Source of the DNA: JAGQUL01 sp038212015
GTDB lineage: Bacteria > Actinomycetota > Thermoleophilia > Gaiellales > SKUG01
Direction of reading: 5' to 3'
DNA length: 61,030 bases
Assembly: GCA_038212015.1 (NCBI GenBank)
Contig: JBBQUY010000009.1
Coordinates: 1-61,030 of the forward strand
Every line of letters starts with the position of its first letter. Position 1 is the first letter of the stretch. The notes below the pieces were generated by a model. It did not search any database and was not told the DNA's origin. It worked only from the letters and a program-made list of their open reading frames with translations. Shown piece by piece: positions 24,209 to 33,100 of the stretch. Position numbers and translations under genes: made by a program.

Positions 24209-25597
24209 TCACGCGGGAGCGGTGTCGGCTTCATCTGCCGTCGACGGGTTATGCAATCCATGCGAGTCGACCTTGCCGGCGATCGCATCCGGGAACTGCT
24301 CCCACGTCAGTCCGGACTCCGACGGGCAGAAGCCCGGCACGCCGACTGCCTCGTTGAGCTGGTTCCAGCTCATGGGCGCGAGTTCGCGGGGCTGCTCCAC
24401 CATCGTGATGCAGTCGTGGACCGGGCAGACGATCGAGCACAGGTCACAGCCGATGCACTCGTCCTTGTCCACGTGCGCGACGCGGCCGATGTTGACGGTG
24501 CCGTCCACCCAGTCGATGCAGTCGACCTGGTTGTCGCGGCACACCTCGATGCACTTTCCACAACCGATGCAGGCGTCCTGGTCGATGTCGGCACGTACCT
24601 GCCAGTTGAGGTCGAAGTCACCGAAGTTGGAGATCCGGTCGACGCTGCCGCCGATGAGCTCGCGCACGCTCGACAGGCCGCGCTGGTCGAGGTAGTTGCT
24701 GAGCCCGGTCTCAAGCTCGCCCACCAGGCGAAAGCCGTGGTGCATGATCGCCGTGCAGACCTGCACGGTCGACGAGCCGAGCAGCATGAACTCGGCGCAG
24801 TCCTGCCAGGTGTGCGCACCGCCGATGCCGCTGATCGGCAGGCCGGCGCACTCGGAGTCGTGCGCGATCGAGCTGACCATGTTGAGCGCGATCGGCTTGA
24901 CCGCCGGGCCGGCGTAGCCGCCGTGCGAGCCCTTGCCGTTCACGCTCGGGCGCGTCTCCCACGTGTCCAGGTCGAGGCCGACGATCGAGTTGATCGTGTT
25001 GATGGCGCTGACGCCGTCGGCGCCGCCGTTCTTCGCGGCGCGTGCACCGGCGACGATGTTGGTGATGTTCGGGGTGAGCTTGACCAGGACGGGAATCTCG
25101 GAGACTTCCTTGACCCACGCCGTGATCATCTCGATGTACTCGGGGACCTGGCCGATCGCGGCGCCCATGTTGCGTTCGCTCATGCCGTGCGGGCAGCCGA
25201 AGTTGAGCTCGAAGCCGTCGGCGCCGGTCTGCTGGGCGCGCTTGACGACTTCGTGCCACGCCTGCTGCTCGGTCTCGACCATGAGGCTGATCACCACGGC
25301 GCGATCGGGGAACTCCTCCTTGGCCTGCGCGATCTCGGCGAAGTTGACCTCGGCAGGTCGGTCGCTGATGAGTTCGATGTTGTTGAGGCCGACGAGCTTG
25401 CGCCCGTACACGTCGAGGCCGCCGTAGCGCATCGCGGTGTCGATCACCGGCGCGCCGACGGTCTTCCACACGACGCCGCCCCAGCCGGCCTCGAACGCGA
25501 GGCGCACCTGGCGCAGCGAATTGCCGGGCGGTCCGGACGCGATCCAGAACGGGTTGGGCGAGTGGATGCCCGCGGTGTCGGTCGAGAGATCTGCCAT
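24209..25597 (-). CDS. preA: NAD-dependent dihydropyrimidine dehydrogenase, subunit PreA
   Basis: 462 residues. With PreT it reduces uracil/thymine to the 5,6-dihydro base using NADH. The N-terminal FMN TIM barrel resembles dihydroorotate dehydrogenase: NPFWIASGPPGNS, ELNFGCPHGMSERNMG with the Cys general-acid loop, and ISGIGGAHTW. The C-terminus has two [4Fe-4S] sets, CIGCGKCIEVCRDNQVDC and CIGCDLCSIVC. It starts 1 nt after the preT stop, with GGAGG overlapping preT's end, so the two are coupled. Last gene of the operon. Confidence 0.95.
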   Translation of the reverse strand: MADLSTDTAGIHSPNPFWIASGPPGNSLRQVRLAFEAGWGGVVWKTVGAPVIDTAMRYGGLDVYGRKLVGLNNIELISDRPAEVNFAEIAQAKEEFPDRAVVISLMVETEQQAWHEVVKRAQQTGADGFELNFGCPHGMSERNMGAAIGQVPEYIEMITAWVKEVSEIPVLVKLTPNITNIVAGARAAKNGGADGVSAINTINSIVGLDLDTWETRPSVNGKGSHGGYAGPAVKPIALNMVSSIAHDSECAGLPISGIGGAHTWQDCAEFMLLGSSTVQVCTAIMHHGFRLVGELETGLSNYLDQRGLSSVRELIGGSVDRISNFGDFDLNWQVRADIDQDACIGCGKCIEVCRDNQVDCIDWVDGTVNIGRVAHVDKDECIGCDLCSIVCPVHDCITMVEQPRELAPMSWNQLNEAVGVPGFCPSESGLTWEQFPDAIAGKVDSHGLHNPSTADEADTAPA

Positions 25598-25598
25598 G

Positions 25599-26963
25599 TC
25601 AGTTGTCCTCCAGCCAGGCGCTGATCGCGTGGGCGGCGTCGCGGCCCTGCGCGACGGCGTCCACCACGCTGAGTTCCTTGCCGCTCAGCACGGCGTCCCC
25701 GCCGGCGAAGACCTGCAGGTCGGTGGTCTGGAACGGGTTGGTCATCGCGGGGCGGTCCCACTCGACGGTGAGGCCCAGCTGCATGTACAGGTCGGGTTCG
25801 CGGTGCTGTCCGGTCGCGAGCAGGACGTGGTCGCACTCGATCATGAGCGGCTCGTCCGTGATGCGCGGCGTGGGTCGGCCGTCGGGCGCGGGCGCACCGT
25901 CGAGGGCGACGACGCGGCACTCGAGCGCTGCCACGTGACCCGTGTCGTCGGCGACGACCCGCACCGGCTGCGTGAGCCAGGCGAAGCGCACGCCGTCCTT
26001 GAGGCAGTGCTCGTACTCGTTGGGGTAACCCGTCATCTCGGCCTGCGTGCGGCGGTACACGCACGTGACGGTGTCGGCGCCCAGGCGGGCAGCGATCGTG
26101 GCGGCATCCATCGCCGTGTTGCCGGCCCCGACGATCACCACGTTGGAACCGACCGGCACGTTGGAAGGCCGCTCGACACGGATGCGCTCGATGAACTCGA
26201 GCGCGTCCTCCACACCGTCAGCGTTCGCGCCTTCGAGGCCGATGCCGCTCACGCGAGCACCCGCGCCGTTGGCGAGGAAGATGGCGTCGAACTGTGAGCG
26301 CAGCTCGTCGACGGTGATGTCGGTGCCGACCTCGCAGTTCGTGCGCGCCGTCGCGCCGAGTGCGAGCACCTGACTCGCTTCCCACAGCGCGACGTCGCTC
26401 GGTTCGCGCAGCGGGATGATGCCGTACATCGCGAGTCCGCCGAGCTCGGGCTGGCGTTCGAAGATCGTGACGGCGTGGCCGGCGATGCGCAGCTGCGCGG
26501 CACAGGCCAGACCGGCAGGGCCCCCGCCGACGACCGCGACGCTGCGGCCCGTCGCGACGCCCGGGTACAGGCCGGCCTTGCGGAAGCCCTCGGGATCGCG
26601 GTAGACCACGTCGGTGGCGTAGCGCTGGAGCTGGCCGATCTTGATCGGCCCCTCGTTCGGTTCGAGCACGCACGCCTCTTCGCACAGCTCCTCGACGGCG
26701 CACACGCGCGCGCATGAGGCGCCCATGACGTTCTGGCCGAGGATGCGCTGTGCCGAGCCGAGGCGATCGTCGGTGCCGATGAGCTTGATGAAGCCGGGGA
26801 TGTCGATGCTCGTCGGGCACGCCACCATGCACGGCGCGTCGAAGCAGTACAGGCAGCGCGTGGCCTCCGCGTACGCCTCCTGCTCCGACATCGGAAGCAG
26901 GCGCTCGCTCAGGTCGGCCTCGATCTCGTCGGCTGGTCGCCGACCGGTCTGCAGGTGTGACAT
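25599..26963 (-). CDS. preT: Dihydropyrimidine dehydrogenase, FAD/NAD subunit PreT
   Basis: 454 residues from the ATG at 26963, fixed by GGAGG 8 nt upstream. The N-terminal domain carries GltD-like Fe-S cysteines (CLYCFDAPCMVACP; SCARVCAVEELCEEAC). FAD-binding VAVVGGGPAGLACAAQL and NAD-binding VVIVGAGNTAMDAA follow. It takes electrons from NADH to PreA. It lies 17 nt after mmsA, inside the aminotransferase-mmsA-preT-preA operon. Confidence 0.94.
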   Translation of the reverse strand: MSHLQTGRRPADEIEADLSERLLPMSEQEAYAEATRCLYCFDAPCMVACPTSIDIPGFIKLIGTDDRLGSAQRILGQNVMGASCARVCAVEELCEEACVLEPNEGPIKIGQLQRYATDVVYRDPEGFRKAGLYPGVATGRSVAVVGGGPAGLACAAQLRIAGHAVTIFERQPELGGLAMYGIIPLREPSDVALWEASQVLALGATARTNCEVGTDITVDELRSQFDAIFLANGAGARVSGIGLEGANADGVEDALEFIERIRVERPSNVPVGSNVVIVGAGNTAMDAATIAARLGADTVTCVYRRTQAEMTGYPNEYEHCLKDGVRFAWLTQPVRVVADDTGHVAALECRVVALDGAPAPDGRPTPRITDEPLMIECDHVLLATGQHREPDLYMQLGLTVEWDRPAMTNPFQTTDLQVFAGGDAVLSGKELSVVDAVAQGRDAAHAISAWLEDN

Positions 26964-26980
26964 GTCAGTCGCCTCCGGAC

Positions 26981-28501
26981 TCAAGACTGCGTAGGGAAGC
27001 CGAGGTTCACGCCTCGGTGGCTCGGATCGGGCCAGCGGCCCGTGATCGCCTTTGCGCGCGTGAAGAAGCGCACGCCTTCCATGCCGTGCATGTGCTGGTC
27101 GCCGAACAGCGAGGCCTTCCAGCCACCGAAGCTGTAGTACGCCATCGGAACCGGCACCGGCACGTTGATGCCGACCATGCCGACCTCGACCTCGTTCTGG
27201 AAGCGCCGCGCGGCGCCGCCGTCGTTGGTGAAGATCGCCACGCCGTTCGCGAACTCCGACTGGTTGACCAGGCGCATCGCGTCTTCATAGGCGTCCACGC
27301 GAACGATGTCGAGCACGGGCCCGAAAATCTCGTCGGTGTAGATCGACATGTCCTCGGTGACCCTGTCAAAGAGCGTCGGTCCGATCCAGAAGCCCTCGTC
27401 GTGGCCGGGAACGTCGAGCGTGCGACCGTCGACGACGAGCTCCGCGCCCGCCTGCGCTCCCTGGGCGACGTAGTCGTGGATGCGGTCGCGCGACTCGGCG
27501 GTCACGACCGGACCCATCTCGCTCTCGGGGCGGTGTCCAGGTCCCGTGGTCAGCTTCGCCATGCGCTCCTCGAGCTTGGGGCGCAGCTTGTCGGCGGCAT
27601 CGCCGACTGCCACGAGCACGCTCACCGCCATGCAGCGCTGCCCGGCGGAGCCGAAGGCCGCACCGATCGCGGCATCCGCGGCGAGGTCCATGTCCGCGTC
27701 GGGCAGAACGACCATGTGGTTCTTCGCGCCGCCGAGTGCCTGCACGCGCTTGCCGTGCCGCGTCGCGGTCTCGTAGATGTGCTTGGCGACGGGCGTCGAT
27801 CCGACGCTCGAGACCGCCGCGACGTCCGGGTGCTCGATGAGTCGGTTCACTGCCACGGCGTCGCCGTGCAGCACGTTGAACACGCCGGCAGGCAGGCCCG
27901 CCTCGGCGAACAGCTCCGCCATGAAGTTGGCGGCGCTGGGATCCTTCTCGCTCGGCTTGAGCACGAACGTGTTGCCGGCCGCGATCGCGATCGGGAACAT
28001 CCACAGCGGCACCATCGCCGGAAAGTTGAACGGCGTGACGCCGGCCACGACGCCGAGCGGCTGGCGGATCGACCAGATGTCGATGCCGGTCGAGACCTGC
28101 TCGGAGTACTCGCCCTTGATCAGATGCGGCATCCCGCACGCGAACTCCACCACCTCGAGGCCACGCGTGACCTCACCCATCGCGTCCTCGTGCACCTTGC
28201 CGTGCTCGCGGGTGACGATCCGCGCGAGCTCATCCTTGCGCTGGAACAGCAGCTCGCGGAACGCGAACATGATCTGCGTGCGCTTGGTGAGCGACGTGTC
28301 GCGCCACATCGGGAACGCGCCCTTCGCGGCGGCGACGGCTCGATCGGTGTCGGCGACGCTCGCCATCGGTGCGCGCGCGACGACACTGCCCGTGGCCGGG
28401 TCGTGCACCTCGAGGAAACGCTCGACGTTGGCGTCGTCACCCTTGCCGGCGATCCAGTGATGGAGCGTCGTGAGGTTCGTATCGGTCAGGGTCGAGCTCA
28501 T
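26981..28501 (-). CDS. mmsA: (Methyl)malonate-semialdehyde dehydrogenase, CoA-acylating
   Basis: 506 residues of the aldehyde dehydrogenase superfamily. It converts malonate semialdehyde to acetyl-CoA, or methylmalonate semialdehyde to propionyl-CoA, with NAD and CoA. Seen are TPFNFPAMVPLWMFP, FVLKPSEKDPS, and catalytic Cys290 in GSAGQRCMAVS. The Cys neighbourhood is that of MmsA (no conserved active-site Glu is needed). It follows the aminotransferase with an ATGA overlap. In this operon it takes the product of beta-alanine transamination. Confidence 0.95.
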   Translation of the reverse strand: MSSTLTDTNLTTLHHWIAGKGDDANVERFLEVHDPATGSVVARAPMASVADTDRAVAAAKGAFPMWRDTSLTKRTQIMFAFRELLFQRKDELARIVTREHGKVHEDAMGEVTRGLEVVEFACGMPHLIKGEYSEQVSTGIDIWSIRQPLGVVAGVTPFNFPAMVPLWMFPIAIAAGNTFVLKPSEKDPSAANFMAELFAEAGLPAGVFNVLHGDAVAVNRLIEHPDVAAVSSVGSTPVAKHIYETATRHGKRVQALGGAKNHMVVLPDADMDLAADAAIGAAFGSAGQRCMAVSVLVAVGDAADKLRPKLEERMAKLTTGPGHRPESEMGPVVTAESRDRIHDYVAQGAQAGAELVVDGRTLDVPGHDEGFWIGPTLFDRVTEDMSIYTDEIFGPVLDIVRVDAYEDAMRLVNQSEFANGVAIFTNDGGAARRFQNEVEVGMVGINVPVPVPMAYYSFGGWKASLFGDQHMHGMEGVRFFTRAKAITGRWPDPSHRGVNLGFPTQS

Positions 28502-29838
28502 GCGTTTGCCTCCACTGCGGGCTTGACGATTCCGTGCCTGGACTGCTGCACGTCGAACAGGGCGTCGAGCAGGAGTACGAGACCTTCGTCGGCCTCCTCC
28601 TGCGTGAGCGTCATCGGGGGCGCCATGCGCAGCACGTTACCGTTGAGTCCGCCCTTGCCGATGAGCAGACCACGCTCCTTCGTGGCCTCCATCATGAGGC
28701 CGGCCGTTGCCGCGTCGGGGGTGTCGGTGCCGGGCTCGACGAGCTCCACGGCGAACATGAGGCCCTTGCCGCGCAGCTCCGCGACCATTGGCAGTTCGCC
28801 CGCGTCGACCGCTCGACGCAGGCCGTCGATGATCGACGTTCCGACGCGCTTGGCGTTGCCCTGGAGGTCGTGTTCGCGGATGTAGCGCAGGTTCGCGAGC
28901 GAGCCCGCCATCGTCAGCGGCGTGCCACCGAACGTCGAGATCTGGCCGGCACTGATGCCGTCCATGAGCTCAGCGCTCGCGACGACGCCACCGACGGAAA
29001 GCCCGTTGCCGACCCCCTTGGCGAACGTCATGAGGTCGGGCGTGACCCCGTGCGCCTGATAGCCCCAGAAGTGGTCGCCCGTGCGACCCCAGCCGGTCTG
29101 CACCTCGTCGCTGATCATGAGGATCCCATGCTCGTCGAGGACGTGCTCGAACGCGCCGAAGAGCCCGTCCGGCGGCGTCGAGAACCCGCCAACTCCCTGG
29201 ATCGGCTCGAAGATCATCGCGGCGACGTCGCCACCGGTGCTCGTCTGGATCACGCTGCGCAGGTCGTCGACGCAGCGCTCGATGAACTCCGCACCCGATG
29301 CGTCGCGCCATGGCGAGCGGTACTGGTAGCCGCCGTGCACCCAGCTGACATTGAACGGCGACAGCTGCGAGGCACGCCATCCGCGGTTGCCGGTGATGGC
29401 GATCGTGCCGAACGAGTGGCCGTGGTAGCTGTTGCGCAGCGCGAGCACGTGATTGGAGCGGCGCGCATGCGTGGCGAGCAGCAGCGCCATCTCGTTGGCT
29501 TCTGAGCCGCTCGGCGTGAAGAACACCTTGGCGTCGGGGATGCCGCTCAGCTCAGCGATCTGCTCGGCGAGCTCGACCTGCTGCTCGACCAGGTACAGTG
29601 TCGAGCTGTGCAGCATCCGTGCGGCCTGCTCCTGCACGGCGGTCACGACCTCGGGCAGCGCGTGCGCGGTGCTCGTCGTGAGGATGCCGCCGAAGAAGTC
29701 GAGGTAGCGATTGCCGGCGCCGTCCCACACGTGGCGACCTTCACCGTGCGTGAGCTGGATCGGCTCGTCGTAGTACAGCGCCATCCAGCTGGGCAGCACC
29801 TTGCGGTGACGTGCGAGCAGTGCCTTCTCGTCGGCCAT
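28498..29838 (-). CDS. Class III aminotransferase, probably beta-alanine (3-aminoisobutyrate) transaminase
   Basis: 446 residues from the ATG at 29838, preceded by GGGGAG. PLP-fold marks are VFFTPSGSEANEMAL, RNSYHGHSFG, ISDEVQTGWGRTG (PLP-ring Asp) and the Schiff-base Lys in MTFAKGVGNG. The family moves the amino group of omega-amino acids to pyruvate or 2-oxoglutarate. First gene of the operon with mmsA, preT and preA, so beta-alanine from uracil (or 3-aminoisobutyrate from thymine) is the likely donor. AGXT2-like and GabT-like uses cannot be excluded. Confidence 0.88.
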   Translation of the reverse strand: MADEKALLARHRKVLPSWMALYYDEPIQLTHGEGRHVWDGAGNRYLDFFGGILTTSTAHALPEVVTAVQEQAARMLHSSTLYLVEQQVELAEQIAELSGIPDAKVFFTPSGSEANEMALLLATHARRSNHVLALRNSYHGHSFGTIAITGNRGWRASQLSPFNVSWVHGGYQYRSPWRDASGAEFIERCVDDLRSVIQTSTGGDVAAMIFEPIQGVGGFSTPPDGLFGAFEHVLDEHGILMISDEVQTGWGRTGDHFWGYQAHGVTPDLMTFAKGVGNGLSVGGVVASAELMDGISAGQISTFGGTPLTMAGSLANLRYIREHDLQGNAKRVGTSIIDGLRRAVDAGELPMVAELRGKGLMFAVELVEPGTDTPDAATAGLMMEATKERGLLIGKGGLNGNVLRMAPPMTLTQEEADEGLVLLLDALFDVQQSRHGIVKPAVEANA

Positions 29839-30028
29839 GGTCTCCCCTTCGTCGTCCAGCCGTCCGTCCCCACGGCGCTTGGCGAGCCGGTTCCCCCCGG
29901 AACTGCGGCTCGATGGGGATCCTAGACGAATCGCGCCGCGGGGCGTCGATCCGGTGAGTAGATCCCTCTCCGCTTCCCGATGACTTCCAGTCGATCCCAC
30001 GACGGAGCGTCGAGTGTGCGCATCGAGT

Positions 30029-30051
30029 GCACGATCCTGCACGAATCGTGC
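30029..30051. promoter_or_regulatory. Candidate operator, GCACGA repeats in divergent promoter region
   Basis: GCACGA occurs at 30029-30034 and again at 30039, exactly 10 bp apart. The second copy is part of the palindrome GCACGA-A-TCGTGC (30039-30051). It sits in the 309-nt divergent gap (29839-30147) between the pyrimidine-catabolic operon and the peroxidase operon. Nothing else in that gap looks like a gene. Confidence 0.4.
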
Positions 30052-30147
30052 GCGTTTCACGGATGGAAATGCTTTCAGCGCTAGCTACCTTCCTCCAACG
30101 AGGTGGACGTCGGGGAGTACGTCCGCCCATCCGGGAGGGAACACGTC

Positions 30148-33100
30148 ATGAAGTATCCAGTGTGCGCTGCCAAGGTCCGCACGTCCCGTCCACGCGTGCG
30201 TCGAACCGCGATCGCGCTGCTCGGCGCCTCAATCGCGGCGGGCGCTTCGCTCGGCGGCGCAGGCGCTGCCGGCGCCGTGTCGCTCAACGAACCCGACATG
30301 GCGTTCATCCTCGAGCAGATTCGGCGTGGCGAGGCCCACGCCGCGGGTGGCCAGTTGGCCGGCAACGGACCGAACCAGATCTCCAGCCCGCTGCTGCCGT
30401 ACGGTGTGCGCACGGTCGATGGCAGCTTCAACAACATCGTCCCCGGCCAGGAGCAGTGGGGCGCGGCGGATCGGCTGTTCCCGCGCCTGGGCGCCCCCTT
30501 CTATCGGACGGCTGAGCAGTGGGATCCGGATGGCCCCGGTGGTGCACCAGCGCAGAACACCGCGTATACGCAGAAGTCAGGTGTCGTGGCCGATTCGCGA
30601 CCGCGCACCATCAGCAACCTGATCGTCGACCAGACGACCGCGAATCCGGCAGCGATCGCGGCTCGCGACGCAAATCCGGCCGCCACCCAGGCGGGTGACA
30701 CGATCCAGCTGCCAAACGTCGCCACGGACTCGGGCCTGTCGGCGCCGTACAACGCGTGGTTCACCTTCTTCGGCCAGTTCTTCGACCACGGGCTCGACCT
30801 GACCACCAAGGGTGGCAGCGGCACGGTGATCGTCCCGCTCAAGGACGATGACCCGCTGATCTCCGGTCCGAACGGCATCTCCGGGGATGCCGACGACCTT
30901 CCCGCGAACCGTCGCTTCATGGTGGTGACGCGTGCGCGCAACCAGGCCGGCGCCGATGGCCTGCTCGGAACCGGCGACGACGTGCAGGAACACACGAACA
31001 CCACCACCCCCTACGTCGACCAGAACCAGACCTACACGTCGCATCCCTCGCATCAGGTCTTCCTGCGCGAGTACGAGCTGCGAGGCGGACGCCCGTTCGC
31101 CAACGGCCGTCTGCTCGATCGCGCGGCCGGCGGCGGACTCGCGCCATGGTCCGACGTGAAGGCGCAGGCACAGTCGATGCTCGGCATCGCGCTCGACGAT
31201 CAAGATGTCCTCGACGCGCCGCTCGTACTGACGGACCAGTACGGCAAGTTCATTCCGCACCCCTCGACGGGCATGGCCCAGATCATCACGCAGCGTTCGC
31301 CGCTGCAGCTACAGTCGGGCACGCCCGCCAACCCCGTCGATGCAACTCTCGCGGTTCGCACCGGCCACGCGTTCCTCGACGACATAGCCCACCACGCAGC
31401 GCCGTTCGGCGACCACGACAACAACCCGTCCACGCCGCGCCAGGCGCTGACGCCCGACGCGACCGCCGGGGTAACCGACGACGGCCTCCCCGGTACCTAC
31501 GACGACGAGATGCTCGACGCCCACGTCATCACCGGCGACGGGCGCGGCAACGAGAACATTGGACTGACCGCCGTCCACCATGTTTTCCACGCCGAGCACA
31601 ACCTGCGCGTCGAGGAACTCAAGACCCTCATCCTCCAGCCAGGCGGCCAGTCCCCCGCGGACTGGCAGTTCGCGAACGGTGCGTGGAACGGCGAGCGACT
31701 CTTCCAGGCAGCGCGCTTCGTCACCGAGATGGAATACCAGCACCTCGTCTTCGAGGAATTCGCACGCAAGGTCCAGCCACAGGTGAACGTGTTCACCGGC
31801 TACGAGAGCGACATCGACCCGGCCATCACCGCGGAGTTCGCACACGTCGTGTACCGGTTCGGTCACTCGATGCTCAACGAGACGATCGACCGTGAGCACC
31901 AGGACGGCACGCGCAACGACATCACGCTCATCGACGCGTTCCTCAACCCGCAGGCGTTCCACGACAGCGGCACGGCAACCCCCTACACCTCCGAAGAGGC
32001 AGCCGGCTCGATCGTGGAGGGCATGACCAAGCAGCGCGGCAACGAGATCGACGAGTTCGTCACCCCTGCCCTGCGCAGCAACCTGCTCGGCCTGCCGCTC
32101 GACCTGGCGACGATCAACATCGCACGAGGACGGGACACGGGCGTCCCGTCGCTGCAGTCGGCGCGCAAGCAGTTCCACGCGACGTCCAATCACCCTGCGC
32201 TGGAGCCCTACGACAGCTGGCAGGACTTCGGTTTCGGCATTCGCCATCCCGAATCGCTCGTCAACTTCGTGGCGGCGTACGGCCTGCACCCGACCGTCCT
32301 CAGCGCAACGACGCTGGCGGCGAAGCGCACCGCGGCGGACCTGCTCGTCAATGGCGGCACAGGCGCACCTGCAGACCGCATCGCGTTCCTGCAGAGTACC
32401 GGCGCGACCTGGTCCAACCTCGCCAACGGATCGTCGCGCACCGGCCTCGACGACGTCGACTTCTGGATCGGCGGCCTTGCCGAGAAGCAGATGCCGTTCG
32501 GCGGCCTGCTCGGATCGACCTTCAACTACGTGTTCGAAGCACAGATGGAGAAGCTGCAGGACGGCGACCGCATGTACTACCTGAGCCGCACCGCAGGCCT
32601 CAACTTCCTGACGCAGCTCGAGAACAACTCGTTCGCGTCGCTCATCCAGCGAACGACGAACGCCACGCACCTGCCACAGGACGTGTTCGCACGGCAGGAT
32701 TTCCAATTCGAGATCGCTCGCGTCGGCAACACCGGTCCGATCCTGGACGATCCGCAGACCGTCGAGGACGAGACGACCCTGCTGATCCGTGAACCCGACG
32801 GCACGACCCGGTTCACTGGCGCCGAGCACGTCCTGTTCGGTGGTACGAACGACGCGAACCGCATCAAGTCGAGCGAGGGCGACGACCACTTCTGGGGCGA
32901 TGGCGGCAACGACACCATCGAATCGGGCTCCGGCAACGACATCGTCGACGGCGGCGACGGCGACGACGTGCTGACGGACCTCTTCGGCGATGACAACCTC
33001 AAGGGCGGAGCCGGTAACGATGCGATCAGCGCCGGATCGGGCTTCGACCTGATCCTCGCAGGACCGGGCAAGGACTTCGTCGTCGCGGGCGACGATCCCA